Source of the DNA: Hetaerina americana
Taxonomy: Eukaryota > Arthropoda > Insecta > Odonata > Calopterygidae
Reading direction: 5' to 3'
Assembly: GCA_022747635.1 (NCBI GenBank)
Contig: JAKTNV010000178.1
Location: 143,501 to 207,500 of the forward strand
Length of the DNA: 64,000 nt
Part shown: positions 23,645 through 33,745 of the stretch, one piece after another
Numbering within the stretch: position 1 is the stretch's first letter
How the letters are laid out: each line of letters starts with the position of its first letter
The notes under the pieces: generated by a model
Told to the model about the DNA's origin: nothing
The model's database searches: none
The model's input: the letters and a program-made list of their open reading frames with translations, nothing else
Program-made: the position numbers and the translations under genes

Positions 23645-23900
23645 ATGGGATACGCTAGGGTAGAGATTGGAGGGCCTCGGTTCGATTTCCGGGCACGCCT
23701 GAGGGCACCCTCGGATTCGCCCAAGCTGTGCGATTTCTCATGTACTAGATCCTCTTGGGAAACAACAAGTGGCACAGGGTAAGAAGCTGCCTCCGCTACC
23801 ATCTTAATGTTTCAATTTCGCAAGGCGTACAGGGCTCAGCATTGGGTGAGATCTATCCTCAAATACGAAACCAGCCTTTGTGTTGACCACTGTGGTTGAT
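23645..23900 (+). repeat. SINE family 1, copy F (near full length)
   Basis: The tRNA-like head is partly kept: GGTAGAGATTGGAGGGCC and box B-like CGGTTCGATTTCC at about 23679-23691. The body GGGCACCCTCGGATTCGCCC, AAGCTGTG, CTCTTGGGAAACAACAAG, GTAAGAAGCTG, GGGCTCAGCATTGGGTGAGA and GTGTTGACCACTGTGGTTGAT follows copy C. Confidence 0.8.
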
Positions 23901-23956
23901 TCGATCTATTTGGATTAAACGGAATTTCATTATAGATAGGGTCGATAAATTCCGTG

Positions 23957-24216
23957 ATCGGGATGGCGCGGTGGTTATTGGCAACAAAGAAAGTCCGGGT
24001 GCGAATCCCCGAAGTTTCAGACATTTTCAGTGGTATCTCGATCCTCACTTGGGTCACCGTCCTATGGATGGGACGTTTAACAAACCCCTTGGCACCCTTC
24101 ATTAAGAGTTCGCTAATGCCGACGCCGGGTTTCTCTCTACCCTTCCTATTTTCCCTGAATATCCAACCCCTTCCAAATCACCCACCTATCCCTAATAACT
24201 GCTACTAATTGTAAAA
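23957..24216 (+). repeat. SINE family 2, copy a
   Basis: A second tRNA-derived SINE. The head is CGGGATGGCGCGGTGGTTA with box B-like GGGTGCGAATCCC. The body TTTTCAGTGGTATCTCGAT, GATGGGACGTTTAA, CACCCTTCATTAAGAGT, CTAATGCCGA, GGTTTCTCTCTACCCTTC, CCTATCCCTAAT and CTGCTACTA aligns in order with 28725-29030. It follows SINE 1 copy F after about 55 bp. Confidence 0.82.
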
Positions 24217-24904
24217 GGCATAAGCCTTCAAGCTTTATTCCTGATGTAGAAGAAATTATTACGAATTCATTCGATAACTATTTTAATGAATACATCGATT
24301 TACCAACATGTAACGCTCATACTTCCCTCTCACAATTCATTATCACTACAAAACGGCATGCCAACAATTGGAATAAAAACATATCATCTGCCATTCATCA
24401 CATTATCATTTGACATTTACCTGAGATTACATGAAGACTGGTATTATCAATCGCTAAGGAGTTTCAAATTCGTGATGCGGGCCGGCATTTCTCTTCGAAA
24501 TGGAATCATAAATTTTACCAACTACTTCTCAATGCAAAACCTTTCCTGCTGAAACTGTCCACTCTATGGTTTCTGTGATTGTTATAAAAAGTTAACCGAA
24601 TTATCCACCTAACTAAAGACCTTCAAAGCTTCAGAAGGGTATGAGTTCCGTTAATACGCTTGCGAGCAAAGAAGCTCGGAAGCTATTTTTCGTATGGCCA
24701 GAGAATTAACTGAAAACCCAATGACGGTTATTGACACGGGGGTCGTTACACGTATGCCACAACAACCGTGATCAGGAAACTGAATACAAAAATGTATTTA
24801 TTAAAGTGCGGAGACTACACACCCATTATTTCATGAATTTTCTGCCATCTGCAAGTACTAATAATTGACTACATCGGCCAATAATAACTCTGCTATCACA
24901 TGAC
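24217..24904. other. Unassigned intergenic stretch
   Basis: No recognisable gene or repeat. Confidence 0.35.
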
Positions 24905-25065
24905 ATGAGTATTTCAATTCAAAGATTGGCTGACGGAGACAACTCTTTCGACTTCCATTCAGTGCCCAATAAATCTTCCACCTCAAGCCCCTCCTCTCTA
25001 TTTCTCCCAAGGCCTTCCTCGTAGACCCTTCCTTTTTACAATGTTCCAAAGAAAGCCGTAAGTGT
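24905..25065 (-). pseudogene. Non-LTR retrotransposon relic (3' end)
   Basis: GAGTATTTCAATTCAAAGATTGGCTG and, 100 bp on, CTTCCTCGTAGACCC..CCTTTTTACAATGTT match the 3' portion of the better copy at 32330-32480 (CAGTATTTCAATCCTAAGATTGG, CTTCCTCGCGGGATC..CCTTCCATTATGTT). Orientation is the same, minus. Confidence 0.55.
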
Positions 25066-25139
25066 AAAGTGTGTGCCTAAAAAAAGAACGCTCTTTTTTT
25101 CCTAATCCCGCTGCTCTCTGTAGTCATTCGACATATGCA

Positions 25140-25392
25140 AGGGCGAGGTAGTGCCTAAGGTAGAACGTTTCCCACCAGAACGAAATGCCCACGTCCGTTT
25201 CCGGATGACGCCTCTAAACACTCTCAGCTTCACCAAAGTTGTGATTTTCCGAGGGCCAAATCTCCCTTGGAAACTTCAGGCGACACGGGGAAAGGAACTG
25301 GCCTCCAGTAATACACAGACAGTATTTAACGTTTGGCTTAGTTTTACAGGATCTCTACCCACATCTATCAAACCAACATTTGGATTCGTTAG
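25140..25392 (+). repeat. SINE family 1, copy G (diverged, near full length)
   Basis: GTAGTGCCTAAGGTAGAACG, then GTCCGTTTCCGGATGACGCC correspond to the tRNA-like head of copy C. TCACCAAAGTTGTGATTTTC, CTCCCTTGGAAACTTCAGGC, GGGGAAAGGAACTGGCCTCC and CTATCAAACCAACATTTGG follow in order. It is clearly older than copies A and C. Confidence 0.7.
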
Positions 25393-26074
25393 CCAAATGT
25401 TCACCAACTACTGGATTAGGACTTGGGTCTTCCCACACGCATGCAAGGTCAAGTGAGCTTCCCAGCGGATACATTATGTTGAAAATTGGAGGGTGTTTGA
25501 TTGTTTGGGAGCCCATCGCGAGGGGAGCGGACAATACTTGGGGACTCTTCGGGAAATGCAGGACACCTCAGTTTTCTTGCGACGTCGAGGGGAACTCATT
25601 TTGGTGCCGGGTTGCATCAGGTGGTGGATTCGACCACCGAGGTGGGATGGTAAAGATGGGTACCCTCACCGGAGGGTTCAGGTGTTCGTTCATCCCTCGC
25701 AGGGTGCAAGGTCATAGAAGGGACGAGCCATGCCACCCGAATGCGTGTTGTTTTGAGACGGTCGTCCCATGGTTTGGTCAGTTGCTGCATTATCTCTGTG
25801 GGTATGTTTTTGTGTTCGCGCAAGGACTTTTGCGTGAGCGGATAGGAGTTTGGATGCAACTGTGAACTAGTATTGGTAAATGAGCAGCTGATGCCCTGAA
25901 ACCGCCTGCCACGCGCATTTGATGGCGGGGTGCGAGATACTGTCTTTTTAGATGAAATAATCACCACCTCTTCATCGAATGACATCATACGGAAGTAGAC
26001 ATGCCCAATCACTGATGGAAACCTAAGAAGGCTCCTAAGGGCTTAGGATCCTCCAGCGTACCAATAGAACTTAC
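25393..26074. other. GC-rich unassigned stretch
   Basis: Relatively GC-rich DNA (about 25470-25930) with 130-160-codon frames on both strands that I do not recognise. ACCGCCTGCCACGCGCATTT then GATGGCGGGG near 25900 reads like part of an interspersed repeat, but there is no second copy in the window. Confidence 0.35.
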
Positions 26075-26147
26075 CGCGGGCAACGTTTCTGCTCCGCAGG
26101 TCCTCTCGACGAGAAGGACCCAGGTCCAGCGGCAGATCCTCTCGCAC
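26075..26147 (-). CDS. Candidate 73-bp exon of an unknown gene
   Basis: On the minus strand a pyrimidine tract ending TTTTTTTTGCAG is followed by 73 GC-rich bases and a strong donor, GCGGTAAGT-like (GGTAAGTTC). All three frames are open across the segment; one reads VREDLPLDLGPSRREDLRSR then NVAR. It stands in AT-rich intergenic DNA. The splice sites are seen; expression, frame and gene are unknown. No neighbouring exon could be recognised, and it lies about 24 kb downstream of the pyd stop codon, so it is unlikely to belong to pyd. A chance pairing of splice-like motifs in a GC patch is possible. Confidence 0.4.
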
Positions 26148-26364
26148 CTGCAAAAAAAATCCAATTAATTTGGTCGATTCAAGAGTAAAAATTCAAGGAT
26201 GCATTAAAACTTGACCCAAGTATGTATACAGAACAACACAATGACATTCGCGCACCATCATTTCACCTCAGTAGAGGAGTGCAACTGAAGAATAAATCAT
26301 TCGAGGAGAATCTCAAATGGTGCCAGAAATGTCCAAATTATTGTTGAAAGCAGTTATCTTCCGA

Positions 26365-27160
26365 TTTCCTGTCCTCCCCCACCATTCCTAGCACTTCCTC
26401 GTTTGTTTTCCTATCTGTCTACTTCACCTTTTTCATCCTTCCCCACTTCCTAACGCCAAAAAAGCCTCCAATCTACGCTCACCGTCTCGATCCGACGACT
26501 ATGTTTTCACATCGTGTCAAACCAAGCTCCATATCAAAATTGTAAGGAGTATTTTCCTAATCATTTCATTCAACGTCTCCGTCATCAATTCCCTCATTCT
26601 AGTGAAAGCTTCTTCGCACAACGTAATTCCACTTCTAATGTCCTACGACTATGAGCATCTTGGTCTAAAACACTGCCGAGATAAACGCAGGTAAACTACT
26701 CCACCTGCTCTAGTTTTTGCCCTCCTATTTGTAAGTTTAACTTAACATTCCCCTTTATTGAAAAACCGCATAACCTTTATTTTGCTTCCATATACTCTCA
26801 TCCGATGCCCGTCCCACTGACTTTCAAATGCGCTCAACAATGCTTGCAACCCCTTGGTTGACCCGCAAACTAAAGCTTGATCGTTCGAAAACCTGATTTT
26901 ATATATTCCCCGCCTACTTCCATTCCTATCTCCAGTTCTTCCCTTGCCTCCACATATACGTTGATAATTGAACATCTCACTTCTTAAAACTATTCTCACC
27001 TGAGCAGTATGAAAGGCGTACAGGTTGCGGATGTCTCCTATCCCGCCAACCTACTCCTATTTGCTACAACAAATTAATTAATTCTACCCAGTTAACTTCT
27101 CGAACGCCATCTCGAAATCTACGAGGCTTGATTGTATTCCATGTTCCTCTCTTTTAGTAT
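26365..27160 (-). pseudogene. Non-LTR retrotransposon relic (RT region)
   Basis: Read on the minus strand, 26999-26742 encodes IYKIRFSNDQALVCGSTKGLQ in two pieces, followed by ALLSAFESQWDGHRMRVYGSK and IKVM. This is the RT core and downstream segment; the catalytic FADD is seen as FSND, and the next part matches the usual K.K.M block. Further left, a KLE..V-like region and C-terminal sequence align with 22000-22620 and 38010-38680. Many stops and shifts are present; it cannot encode an enzyme. Confidence 0.65.
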
Positions 27161-27329
27161 ATTCATTACTGCTATGGCATCACTAGTAGAATACCAAAAA
27201 TAATTATTTTCCAACCATGGGAGTTTGATGAGATGGTGTTGGGGTCTCATAGGTACCATGGACTGCACACATTATTAATATCCGTAGTCACGTTAGGTTA
27301 AAGAGGTTTTCAAAAGAATGAGCGACACT

Positions 27330-27590
27330 TCTCTATGCCCAACCTGAACTCAATAGCCTTCATTAACAATGAATTATATTCCAGTTCCTCACACACACAC
27401 ACTTCCTCAAATGACATCTCAAATACCCGTCATTTATTTCTACCACCTCGCTTACTTTCAGTATTCTTCCCTCTATCACAGTTTTCAACATCTCACAAGT
27501 CCTTAGCATCCTTTTTCTGCACACAATTTTCCCGCATTTTTTGCGAACGCCCACAACAATCTTCTCGTCCCCCCACCACGCCTATGAATT
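27330..27590 (-). pseudogene. Non-LTR retrotransposon relic (distal piece)
   Basis: ACCACCTCGCTTACTTTCAG and CTTCCCTCTATCACAGTTTT then CAACAT match 41255-41310 (CCACCTCGCTAACTCAAG, CTTCCCTCTATCAGTCTT, CAACAT), both adjoining RT relics in the same orientation. Identification rests on that neighbourhood, not on a protein motif. Confidence 0.45.
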
Positions 27591-27619
27591 ACTATTTAAG
27601 TGTGTGCGATCCATGAAAA

Positions 27620-28360
27620 GTGCTTGGTAGAATAAAGGAATAAAAGCAGCACAAGGAAGTGACCTCGATGGCATTAAGGTGAATGGGGGCAGGAATTAAC
27701 ATGTTCCGTTTCGCAGATGACACTTCCGTAATGGAATGAATACTATAAATTAGGAGGAAACATTGAACAGTGATGGGACCAAATAAGTATTTCAGGGATA
27801 TAGTCTTAGAGTAAACCTACAGAAAACTTAAATCCCAACATGTAAGCGGAAGAGAGTAGCTGCTGACAGATATATGCGTTCTGAGAAGAGAAATCAGAAC
27901 GAGTGGAACCTTTCACCAACCTCGGAGGCAGCATTACCTACATGAGATGGAGGTGATTAACGGATATCAAACGGAAGCCAGCTCATGCTTAAGAAGACGT
28001 TTTCCACGTAGAGATAAGTTTCATGTTGAAAGAAAACAAACACTGCACAATATTAAGAAGTACGTGAAAGTATTCGCAGGGGTTATGGCACTACATTGCT
28101 CGGAGACATGAACGAATGGCGGAGCAGACAAGGGCAGAAAATATGAAATTCAGGAGGAGGATTCTTAGGATAAATGGAGGGATAGACAAACAAGCGAAGA
28201 AATGGAGAGAAGAGCAAATGTTGAGCACGATAAAGAATAGAAGCAGTGAGATAGGTCATATCTTGAGGTCTAATTGAATAGATACGCTATTCATTAGGGA
28301 AGATGGTAAGAAGGTCATATCAAGGTAGGTCAAGAGACAAATGCGACAAGTTTCCCACAT
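27620..28360 (+). pseudogene. Non-LTR retrotransposon relic with FADD motif
   Basis: At about 27695-27725 the plus strand encodes NMFRFADDT, the YADD-type catalytic box of reverse transcriptase. Downstream come traces of EPFTNLGGS (about 27915-27945) and the MKFRRRILRINGGIDKQAKK segment (about 28140-28200), in the expected order. Frames are broken throughout. Confidence 0.65.
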
Positions 28361-28724
28361 CACATACTCGGATTTAATTCACTTCAATTTAATTAGTGAA
28401 TAGTGGTCATTTTTTGTCCACCTCATGCATGAAATTTTCTCGCGAGAGAAGAAGCTAATGAAGTTCTACAAGAAAAATACCAAAAACAAATCAATACGGC
28501 AATCCAGCACAAAGACACCCGGTATTGACCAAAGAAAATTCTCCGAATGCAGTTAAAAATTAGAACACATACAACTGAGGTTTCTACAGCAAAGTCAAGT
28601 AGCATTCTCTATTTTATCGAATTTTTCAGTTGCTTGCAGAGCCCATTACCGAAAAAATGAGACCACAAGACTTCATGACACATTTAAACACCGTGAAACT
28701 GAATATCATTGAACAATTATGGGA
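28361..28724. other. Unassigned intergenic stretch
   Basis: No recognisable content. Confidence 0.35.
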
Positions 28725-29030
28725 ATCGGGATGGTGCGGTGGCTAACGTAGTAAAGGCTTCCTTCCCCCTCAGAGGGCCCCGGGTTCGAATCCAGGTGGC
28801 GGTAGATATTTTTCAGTGGTATCCCGATTCTTACTTGAGGTTCTTTGTGGAGGGCACTTGAGTGAGTCCATCGGATGGGGCGTTAAGCTGCAGACCCCTT
28901 GTCACCTTTCTTAAGAGTAGGCTAAGGCCGAAGTCAGGTTTCTCTCCACCCTTCATCCCTCTCCTATCCATCCCTAATGACGCAAATGACCTCAGCTTTC
29001 GGTCGCCTTCCCTAGAACTACTACTACTTG
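28725..29030 (+). repeat. SINE family 2, copy b (full length)
   Basis: Head CGGGATGGTGCGGTGGCTAA with a box A-like core and CCGGGTTCGAATCCAGG as box B at about 28779-28795, about 45 bases apart, giving a tRNA-type pol III promoter. The body TTTTCAGTGGTATCCCGATT, TCGGATGGGGCGTTAAGC, CTTAAGAGTAGGCTAAGGCC, CTCCACCCTTCATCCCTCTC and ACTACTACTTG closes the unit. Confidence 0.87.
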
Positions 29031-30207
29031 AATAATTATAAACACCGAGTATTAAATGCACAGGAAAGGAACAATTTCAGCATCTACAGTTTAAAAAGAA
29101 CCACATCAGAAACTTGAATTTTGAGTGGTTAGTCAGATTTAAAAAAATGAAGCTCTCACTTACAATAGCCAAATATGATTTTAGCTCATGGCATTCAAAA
29201 TGTCTACAGTTCAAATATTGAAATATAAATCGCCAATTAGATTCATTACATCGCATATGAAGTAAAGAGATTCAATTAAGTTCATAAATGAGTATACACA
29301 AAGGAATTGTAGGTGGAAACTAGGCTTCGTATGTTTTACATTAAGTTTTCTATCTACAAACCGAATAACATAAGGACTTTTAATCAGTATTCTTAAACTT
29401 GAAAAGTATACGAGAGATGGAAGAGCATTATTTTCACGTAATATACTATGCATCGTTTGAGTAGGTATATAACCAGGTGTACATTCCCTGAATCATATAT
29501 AATATTATTGATACATGAATATTACTAAATAGAATTTATTTAAACCAATTGAATGCACCGGCCGGGGTGCTATCGTAGAGAAATATTTACGGAGAAAACC
29601 TCTCACGAAAGCAGTACAACATTCACCCCCAGGGCGGGACCCGAAGCGGGACTAAACCGAGTCGGCTGGAGAGAAGTGTTGAGAGAAGCAATAACCATAG
29701 AGTCGAGGAGAATATACTATATAACGCCTTCCCTTTCCAGACAGAAAATCTATTTTAAATTTATTATATTTTACATATACACGAGCAGATGTGGTAAAAT
29801 ATAAAAATGCAGCCGAAATATTATTGGATCCTCGAGGAGTTAGTGGTATAATCCAAATTCGAACATTTTCAATCCGTAAAATTTGATGTGGGTAACGTTG
29901 ACAATGAATTATACTTTTTATTTCGAAACAATTCCTCTAGCATCCTAGTGGGGGAAGAAAATGTATTGAATCTATATATACACCATGTTTTAAAATTTAA
30001 GGGTCATTGAATATCAAGTAAGGCAAACATTTAAGAAAACGAAAGAGAACCCTAGCCACTCAGTCGCCAAGAAAAAGCACAAATCCAATATTTAAAAAAA
30101 TGTTAATTTAAAAGGTTCATATCGCTACTGAGTGCATTAATCACTTTAGAGGGAGAAAAAAGGGCCACATTGAAAAATATGGAATTTCCTGACGTATTTA
30201 CCGAATG
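29031..30207. other. Unassigned intergenic stretch
   Basis: AT-rich; no gene or known repeat. 29550-29700 is locally GC-richer with a short frame of no recognised family. Confidence 0.35.
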
Positions 30208-30403
30208 GAACCCTCTAGGATATTTCCACCAGGTCAAGTTCTCCATCGCCGCCGACGTTTCGGCGGCCGACTTACTAATAGTCTTTACCTGGAATGCCTT
30301 CCAGGAGTCCTGAAGTGTCTTCCAGAAGACAATTAGTGAGTCGGTCGTCGAAATGTCGGCGGAGATGGAGAATATGACCCGATGGAAGATTATAGAGGGG
30401 TTC
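30208..30403. mobile_element. 196-bp fold-back element, copy 1
   Basis: An imperfect palindrome. GAACCCTCTAGGATATTTCC at the left is mirrored by the reverse complement of the right end (GAACCCCTCTATAATCTTCC), and GTTCTCCATCGCCGCCGACG mirrors GAT..CGGCGGAGATGGAGAA. Reading inward-out, both arms carry CGAAA.GTCGGCGG then GATGGAGAA. In the centre GTCTTCCAGAAGAC is a perfect small hairpin. The arms of 33420-33548 are related. Confidence 0.8.
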
Positions 30404-31289
30404 ACTTAAGGACCTCAACTAAAAAAAATGACTCATTTATTGGCAAATTCGAAGGTTACCATGCCATTACCAACAGCCTTTCATTTCTGAGAAATCGCTG
30501 CTCTTGAATTGTACTCAAATGGAATCATTAATTTTTTTATGGGGCAATGATCTTTCCACGGGCAACACTGACAACCGAATGTACATTTCACGGTCATAAA
30601 TTACGAATTTCGTGCGGAAATCGTGTTTTATTTAACCAATAACCTTTCATAAAAAACATTATAAAATCATAATATGCCCAGGGATACGAAACCGCGACCT
30701 GTCCAAATTTATGTTTCGAAGGTCGAGGGCTCCCGGTGCCCTTTACGCAACACCGAAGAGAGGGGGGGTGAGGGATATTACAGGAAATTCTAAGTCAAGG
30801 TATTCTCCAAATATTGCACAAGCTCTTTAGGCATCGATAAAATCACCGAATTTTGTAATTCAGTTATCAGGGCGACTGTCGCCCAATATTTCATATGATT
30901 GTAACTAGCACTTCTTTATTGAACTTAGTTTAACATGTCAGGTTAACAGGCAACACACAATTGGTACAATTCATAAGTAAATGTTGAAAAGTGGTCGTCT
31001 TAAAAATACGAATATTGGAAGCTCTTTCATTGGCATTCCGATCACATTTGCAAATATTGTACATCGGGAAACGAGACTAAGGGTGAGCAATTACTCCGGA
31101 AGGGGAAAAGCTAAAATAAAAGTTTGACGCGATATAGGCTGGGAATTCAACAAATTAATTAACCAGTGGAGACCTAACGTTTCAGGTTTGAATTTCCAAT
31201 TGGCATTCCTTCCATAATTTTTCATGTGTTGTATCCGATGTTATTTAAGAGGAAAATGGGCACAGTATCGGTGACAGAAGATAAATCGC
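30404..31289. other. Unassigned intergenic stretch
   Basis: No recognisable content. Confidence 0.35.
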
Positions 31290-31815
31290 GATATGAAACG
31301 CGGTAATTGCAGTAGGAAGAGAATTGATGACGGTACAAGGAGTAAAAAGATGCGAAGAAAAGAGAAGCAAAGACTTCCATTTGGAGCGTAGTGCTTCATG
31401 GATGTTAGGCCTAGTCTTTGAGGCAAAAGGCTGAGCCCAGTTAGGCCTGAGCTTTGTAGAGATTAAGTGCGGCAGAGAACGGAGAAAATAAGTTAGACAG
31501 AAAACAAGACAAAACACTGAGGTTTTATATTAACTAGACAAAAAGATAAGTTTGCTTCTGGCAAATCCGAATAAGGTAGAGGAAATGAATGGAGGAAATA
31601 TTGAAAAGTATGATACGAGTATGTGCTCGTAGTATGCTCATAAGACCGTCATGGAAGGGTGAATGTTGGGGAAGCGGGATAGAGGAAGGAGGAGACTGGA
31701 CTTTTTACAAAGCCTGAAGGCTGGAAGAGGTTACGAAGAAATGAAGACAAAAATAGGAAACCCCCACGATACTTAGAAATGAATATCAAAACCTATCTTT
31801 AAAATAGCTCGAATG
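31290..31815 (+). pseudogene. Non-LTR retrotransposon relic (C-terminal end and 3' tail)
   Basis: AGACCGTCATGGAAGGGTGA, GGGAAGCGGGATAGAGGAAG, GAGACTGGACTTTTTACA, GAGGTTACGAAGAAATGAAG and finally CAAAACCTATCTTTAAAATA (about 31789-31808) match in order with 8750-8912. TTTGGAGCGTAGTGCTTCATGG near 31378 corresponds to the VWSV.L.G segment. Heavily mutated. Confidence 0.55.
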
Positions 31816-32169
31816 CCTCCAATGTTTTTATTTGATAGGGAAATGATGTTTGATTAATTATTACGATAAGAGCATCGTTCACTCAGACCCCAAAGCTCAT
31901 TCGCGAATTCGGCATACTATATGGACGTACAGGAAATGACTTTTACACACATGCATACCATTCAAACCTTTCCTTTTCGATAAACGAGAATCAAAAACTG
32001 CCTACTTTTAGTTTATTTCCGCAAAATTACTCCCTCTACTCTCTTCCAAATCATTACCTGTAATTTTAGATGCCTTTCGCCTTGGTCGAATACACATAAT
32101 GCTTGAATAATAGGCTAAGAGGAAGTCCTCCCGACACTTGAATTAACGTTGACACGTAAATTATCGTTA

Positions 32170-32215
32170 CGTAACGTCCAAAACCTATCTTTAAACAGTG
32201 AAACGCCTTGAATGA
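32170..32215 (+). repeat. Isolated copy of the retrotransposon 3' tail motif
   Basis: CCAAAACCTATCTTTAAA (about 32178-32195) followed by GAAACGCCTTGAATG matches the tails at 8888 and 31789. No coding relic precedes it, so this is probably a strongly 5'-truncated insertion. Confidence 0.45.
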
Positions 32216-32329
32216 AACAAAATGTAATAATTTATTAAAACCGACCCCAGTTTTGCAATGTATACAGGCATGCTTGCGTTGATAAGTAAATGAACAAATG
32301 CATATTCATGCGCATGTCATCATCATCAG

Positions 32330-33210
32330 TATTTCAATCCTAAGATTGGTTTACTGCAGCCCTACATTCTTCCCTATTAAGTGTTAATTCCCTCACCCTC
32401 TGATTATTTCCCTATTTTACGCCTTTCTTAATTTGCCCTATGTACTTGTCTCTTGGCCTTCCTCGCGGGATCTTTCCTTCCATTATGTTTATAACTAATC
32501 CATTGTGTCTCAAGGTATGTCCAATCCATCTAGTTCTTCTTTGCCGTAGAGATCTCCATATGGTCATTACCTCTTCTACTTCTCTATATACTTCCTCGTT
32601 CATTACTTTGTCCGTCCATTTAATCTCCAGCATTATCCTCCAGCACCATGTTTCAAATGCTTCTAATCTTCAATGGTCAACTTTTCCAATATTCCATGTC
32701 TCCGATCCGAGTGCCATACTCCACACGAACGTTTTGGCGAACAGATTCCTTGCTTGCAACCTTACGTTCTTTGAACATAGAAGTTGCCTCTTCTCAATGA
32801 ACACCTTCTTTGCTTGGGCTATTCTTAGCTTGACGTCGGTCAAGCTTCTTCCATCCCAAGTTACACTGCTGTCCAAGTAGATGAAGGATTCCACTTGCTC
32901 TAGTTTCACCCCTCGAATGGTGACATCTGCATTCAGCTTATCTCTTCCGCACACGAGGATTTCAGTTGTCTTCTTATTGATGCTCATATTATATTCCCGA
33001 AGTACTTGTTCCAAAGTATTCAGGTTTGCTCGCAGGTCCTCTCGCGTTTCTGCCACTACTGCGCGGTCGTCTGCGAACCGCGGGAAGTTAATTTCTTCGC
33101 CCTTCACCATGACTCCTTTGATGCTCATATGCATATATGAACTCATATTTGTGCATTCATGGCTGGTGCCCCAATATCCCCTGGCCACCTTCCCTAGTGA
33201 CGAATTGAAG
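32330..33210 (-). pseudogene. Non-LTR retrotransposon RT, best-preserved copy
   Basis: The C-terminal half of a retrotransposon reverse transcriptase, the endonuclease/RT type common in arthropods; I cannot assign the clade. From 33188 down to 32412 the minus strand is one frame broken by a single in-frame TGA at 32672-32670. Landmarks are FADD (residues 38-41 of the 172-codon part), LEQVESFIYLDSSVTWDGRS, RIAQAKKVF, FVWSMALGSETWNIGKVDH, then after the stop RLEAFETWCWRIMLEIKWTD, RTRWIGHTLRHNGL and IPRGRPRDKYI. The 5' end is lost (stops above about 33210). The 3' untranslated part reaches to about 32330 and ends in (GAT)n-like repeats at 32315-32330. Confidence 0.85.
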
Positions 33211-33419
33211 ACTTATGTAATCGATATATTTAATATGCAAATTTTCTCAAACATGATAATGGATCAAAATAACTATAAGCGACTCCTCTAGTGGGGAAAA
33301 AGAATTTCTTCTTTTTTAGTCTAAGTTACCAGTATGCTGTCATTATTTCATATTACCTTTATTTTATACTACTTCTGGTTACAGGGAGCTCGTATTGCAT
33401 TAGTAAGTGAGTATTTCAC
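33211..33419. other. Short unassigned stretch
   Basis: AT-rich; contains TTACAG (33379-33384) and GTAAGTGAG (33403-33411) 18 bases apart, which look like splice sites but bound too little sequence to be convincing. Confidence 0.3.
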
Positions 33420-33548
33420 GTGGAAAAGGCTACTCGTGTCTTCCACCGGGTTCCTCCATCGACGACGGCAACCACTAGTTTTCCGAAACGTTGGCGTCAT
33501 CGATAGAGGAACTGACCTGGCGGAAGACCCAAGAAAACCCTTTTCCAC
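33420..33548. mobile_element. 129-bp fold-back element, copy 2
   Basis: Ends GTGGAAAAGG and CCTTTTCCAC are exact reverse complements. Inside, TCTTCCACCGGGTTCCTCCA mirrors the right-hand arm (TCGATAGAGGAAC..GGCGGAAGA) around a central ACTAGT. The right arm CGAAACGTTGGCGTCATCGA then TAGAGGAACTGACCTGG aligns with CGAAACGTCGGCGGCGATGG then AGAACTTGACCTGG in the arms of 30208-30403. Confidence 0.75.
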
Positions 33549-33679
33549 AGCAATTCGCCGGTAAAGCACAAGATCAAATATTTCACAATTGGCTACATTT
33601 CCAGTAGTTGACATTATATCCATTATTTCAATTATTTAACATTTTTATTGATAGCTAACAACTAAACAAAACTTATCCT
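33549..33679. other. Short unassigned stretch
   Basis: No recognisable content. Confidence 0.3.
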
Positions 33680-33745
33680 TCGATGTTGCATGCCTCGGAG
33701 TTGAATCGCTCCCTCCCACACACCCTAGCGGTGGCTTGCGGGTTA
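33680..33745 (+). repeat. Dispersed repeat D, copy 3 (terminal block only)
   Basis: GATGTTGCATGCCTCGGAGT, then CCCTCCCACACACCCTAGCG and GTGGCTTGCGGGT match the terminal block of the other copies. Confidence 0.65.

Noticed and set aside
25380..26012. 161- and 131-codon frames on opposite strands
   Set aside because: Mutually overlapping and without motif; the first begins inside a SINE copy.
33385..33402. 18-bp micro-exon between TTACAG and GTAAGTGAG
   Set aside because: Too short, next to a transposon fold-back, and with no flanking exon; chance is the simplest explanation.
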